Assembly: GCA_012861695.1 (NCBI GenBank)
Contig: JAAOOA010000060.1
Span: forward strand, 7,480,454-7,544,453
Source of the DNA: Trematomus loennbergii
Taxonomy: Eukaryota > Chordata > Actinopteri > Perciformes > Nototheniidae
Length of the DNA: 64,000 nt
Direction of reading: 5' to 3'
The notes under the pieces were generated by a model. It was not told where the DNA came from, did not search any database, and saw only the letters and a program-made list of their open reading frames with translations. How positions within the stretch are numbered: position 1 is the stretch's first letter; every line of letters begins with the position of its first letter. The translations under genes were made by a program, and so were the position numbers. Below are positions 61,228 through 64,000 of this stretch, piece by piece.

Positions 61228-61379
61228 ATGTCACCGTCTGTTTCCTGTAGGTATTGAATTGCTCTTTTTACTGCACTGTTAGTGTACAGTTTTATTATTA
61301 TGCTGCTGTGTAACTCTTTGTATCTTTGTAACTCTGGCACAACAATTTCCTTCGGGATGAATGAAGTCCTATCTTATCT
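61228..61379 (+). mobile_element. LINE/SINE-type tail ending in TCTTA repeats
   Basis: TCACCGTCTGTTTCCTGTAG, then ACAATTTCCTTCGGGATGAA and TCCTATCTTATCTT, is a common fish non-LTR 3' end. The 21-bp array E begins directly at its end. Confidence 0.55.
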
Positions 61380-61985
61380 TGACTCTCTGAAATAACACCT
61401 TAACTCCCCCAAAAAATACCTTAACTCTCCAAAATCCCACCTTAACTCTACAAAAACACCTTAACTCTCCAAAATACCACCTTAACTCTAGAAAAAAACC
61501 TTAACAATCCAAAATACCATCTTAACTCACCAAAATAGAACTTTTATTCTCCAAAATACCAACATAACTCCAAAATACCACCTTTATTCTCCAAAAACCA
61601 CCTTAACTTTCCAATATACCACCTTAACTCTCCAAAATGCCAACTTAATTCTCCAAAATACCACTTTTATTTTCCAAAATACCAACATAACTCTCCAAAA
61701 AAACACCTTAACTCTCCAAAATACCACCTTTACTCTCCAAAATACCACCTTAACTCTCCAAAATACCACCTTAACTCTCCAAAATACCACCTTAACTCTA
61801 GAAAAAAACCGTAGCGATCCAAAATACCATCTTAACTCACCAAAATAGGACTTTTATTCTCCAAAATACCAACATAACTCCAAAATACCACCGTTACTCT
61901 CCAAAATACCACCGTTACTCTCCAAAATACCACCTTGACTCTCCAAAAACCACCTTAACTTTCCAATATGCAACCTTAACTCTCT
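61380..61985. repeat. Degenerate 21-bp array, island E
   Basis: Same family. A block with CTAGAAAAAAACC ... CCAAAATAGRACTTTTATTC recurs about 307 bp apart (61486 and 61797). Confidence 0.92.
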
Positions 61986-62080
61986 CACCGTCTGTGTTTC
62001 CTGTAGATATTGAATCACCTTGTGTTGAAAGGTGCTGTATACATAAACTTGCCTTGCCTTATTGACATAAATATGGGGTA
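61986..62080 (+). mobile_element. Fragment repeating the text before island E
   Basis: TCACCGTCTGTGTTTCCTGT and TATTGAAT match 61228-61260. The text then continues TTGAAAGGTGCTGTATACAT and AACTTGCCTTGCCTT, another common fish 3' end. Confidence 0.5.
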
Positions 62081-62088
62081 ACACTTTA

Positions 62089-63660
62089 TATTAAGGTACA
62101 CATATTCACCATCAACTAACATGCATATTATCAGTATATTGGCTCTTTATTAGTCATTAAAACACTTATTAACCTGTTACGCACCTTCCGCCCGGTACCG
62201 GGCGGATAAACGCGTCATTTGCAGGAAACAACGTCTAAGGAATCTTAATATTGAATAAAACTATGAATGTGTTATATCCATGTAACGGGAAGAAACTCAG
62301 CTAACTGATCTTTTAAAAAAAATTTTTTTTTAAAAACCCACAATGCTAGCACTCAGCCTCTGAATTAGCCACGAGCGAAAACATGTAACATAAAGCGGCA
62401 CCTAAACTCACACTAACTCCCTTATTACTTATCCTAGATGCACAACCAACCACTCGTTTTTGGTGTCCTGGAGACACTGAATCTAACGGTGCCCTCCTCA
62501 ACACTCAGTGATAAACATTTGCGACGCTATAAACGAAAGCGTACATCATAACATGTGGAGCTAAGTAGCTAGAAACGCTAACATGGCTTACCTTGGTCAA
62601 AACTGGTCTTCAATGGCATTAAAACGATAAAACGATGCTGCAGTTAATCCATAGGTTCATCCTATGTATCTGTGCCTTCTTTGAAATTATTTCTGATAAT
62701 CCATAAGCAATAAAACTGCGTTTTACTTTCCAAATGCCAGAGCTAGAATGTAGCTCCACTCGAACCTAGATTTTCAAACGCGAAGCCCCACGTTTTCTCT
62801 TTACAACGAGTGTGTGTGTGGGCCTCCCCCTTCGATTCTATTGGCTCTAACGGTCAGAAAGGTGTGTCAACGATCCCAATCGAGTAAGGGGGGCCAGAGA
62901 TAGGTCAAATCCACCCAAATGACCCCAGAAGTGGGGTTTTTGGCTAAATCTCTCTAAAAAGGTCAAATTTCACTTGTTTTGCATCAATCTTGATACAGGG
63001 TACTTATTATATGTTGTACTTTGGATTCCTAAAGCTTTTAGTCTACTAACCCATCATCCAAGGGTAGTTTTCACTATCTGTAAAAAATAATGTTTGGACG
63101 GACACTATAATTTACAGTTTTTTACTATGTAAAATCTGAATTTTCTTTAAAATAAAAAACATTTATATTGATTCTGACACTTCTACATCCAACTCACAGG
63201 TTTATCATTACTTTGAGAAAAAAGATTATTAATTTAACCCTTTTAGAAGTTAAGTTGTAGTCATTTGTTTTGGGCATGTCATTTTCGAGCCTGAAACATG
63301 AAAAACAGGCTCGGGGCTTAACAGGTTAATGCCTTATTCTAAATGACCATATTCTACAAGTAATAAGCCATTAGTTGAGGTTTTCCTCAATAACCCTCTA
63401 ATTAGTGCTTATTGATTGTAAGTAAGGAAGTTGTTGTACATGAGTCTTAATCTGCTCAATATGGGCCTAATAAGGCAGCAGTACCACAAGAATAGTAATT
63501 CTCCATAATAACACTTAACAGATATGATCTATTCTTATGTAACAAGACCTGAAACTATGAGTGCTAATTGTGTCTAAATAACTAAAAACTTGTTCATAAC
63601 AAATAAGCTAGTAGTTTGACTTTAATATGTTAATTAACAACTAGTTGATGGTGATAAGTG
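62089..63660. mobile_element. Outer TIR element (GGTAACACTTTATATTAAGG type)
   Basis: Left TACACATATTCACCATCAAC is mirrored at the right by GTTGATGGTGATAAGTGTA. It is interrupted at 62169-63329 by a TTAA-flanked element. Confidence 0.6.
62169..63329. mobile_element. piggyBac-like element with TTAA target site, 1161 bp
   Basis: Ends TTAACCTGTTACGCACC and, inverted, GGCTTAACAGGTTAA. TTAA plus C at the terminus fits piggyBac. No transposase frame remains. A perfect 18-base palindrome CCGCCCGGTACCGGGCGG sits at 62188-62205, close to the left end. Confidence 0.72.
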
Positions 63661-64000
63661 TAGGGGACCTATCATGCAAAATGCACTTTTTGATGTCTTT
63701 TATACATCAATATGTGTCCCCGGTGTGTCAGGGAACTCACGCAGCGTCAGCAAATAAAACCCTCTCTCTTTTCCTCCGTACCCACATCTCTAAAAACGGG
63801 GGAACAACGGAGCTGATCCAGATTTGCGTCCGATATGACGTAATATCTGAAATGCAGACCCACGGCCCTATCGGAAAGTTGCTATCAGAAACAATGCCCG
63901 ACTGTTTTGGACGTAATATGGTCGGTGTTTACATTAGCATCGCTAACACTCAGAGCTAACCTGTACTGGAGAGCATGTGTGTGAAGAAGCAGGAAATAAA
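63661..64000 (+). mobile_element. TTAA-type MITE, copy C, cut by the window edge
   Basis: AGGGGACCTATCATGCAAAA, TGTGTCCCCGGTGT and CAGGGAACTCAC align with copies A and B, more diverged. The left TTAA is not preserved. The open frame here (63645-63959) is MITE sequence. Confidence 0.75.

Overview
The window looks like teleost fish nuclear DNA. It is low in coding content, full of fish-type transposon families (BED-finger hAT elements, a CR1/L2/Rex1-type LINE, an RTE/Rex3-type LINE, tRNA-derived SINEs, TTAA-flanked MITEs) and very rich in micro- and minisatellites. By my own tally about 15 kb, roughly a quarter of the window, is tandem repeat.

The only host gene I can support is on the + strand. 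Exon 40667-40768 encodes the first 34 residues of a ZMAT4-like protein (zinc finger, matrin type 4), with a good 3' splice site before it and a 5' splice site after it. About 32 kb upstream, at 8560-8840, is a small GC-rich promoter-like segment (GC box, CCAAT box) followed by an ATG exon that ends in a 5' splice site. It would splice in phase 0 onto the ZMAT4 exon. On this reading 8841-40666 is intron 1 and everything after 40768 is intron 2. The remaining zinc-finger exons lie beyond the window.

Layout: 1-8.5 kb is upstream flank with microsatellites, a SINE carrying a 14-bp minisatellite, a GGATGAAG-type array, the largest array (57-bp unit, 3822-6420) and a 17-bp array. 8.6-8.84 kb is promoter plus first exon. 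9-40.6 kb is intron 1. It holds TTAA-flanked MITEs (11.3 and 20.4 kb), a diverged long-TIR element invaded by another TIR element (12.6-13.75 kb), a LINE that contains a 33-bp array and is split by a hAT that is itself split by a second hAT (13.8-17.1 kb), two more 57-bp arrays in reverse orientation (18.5 and 34-35.1 kb), a 1.3-kb AGT array (26.6-28 kb), another hAT-in-hAT nest (29.3-30.9 kb) and an RTE/Rex3-like LINE fragment with a 14-bp target duplication (35.2-35.7 kb). 40.8-64 kb is intron 2. It holds a GCTGAAC heptamer array (42.5-43.2 kb), a further nested hAT (46.3-47.1 kb), a 38-bp minisatellite (47.7-48.6 kb), five islands of one degenerate 21-bp repeat (50-62 kb), a 37-bp array inside a dispersed element (58.6-59.7 kb) and a piggyBac-like element (62.2-63.3 kb).

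I found no CRISPR array, operon, structural RNA gene or clearly new gene system. The most interesting pattern is that three minisatellites have arisen inside recognisable transposon copies from the element's own sequence. One 57-bp family also occupies three large loci in opposite orientations around the gene's first exon. Long open frames over the arrays are artefacts of repeat units that lack stop codons.
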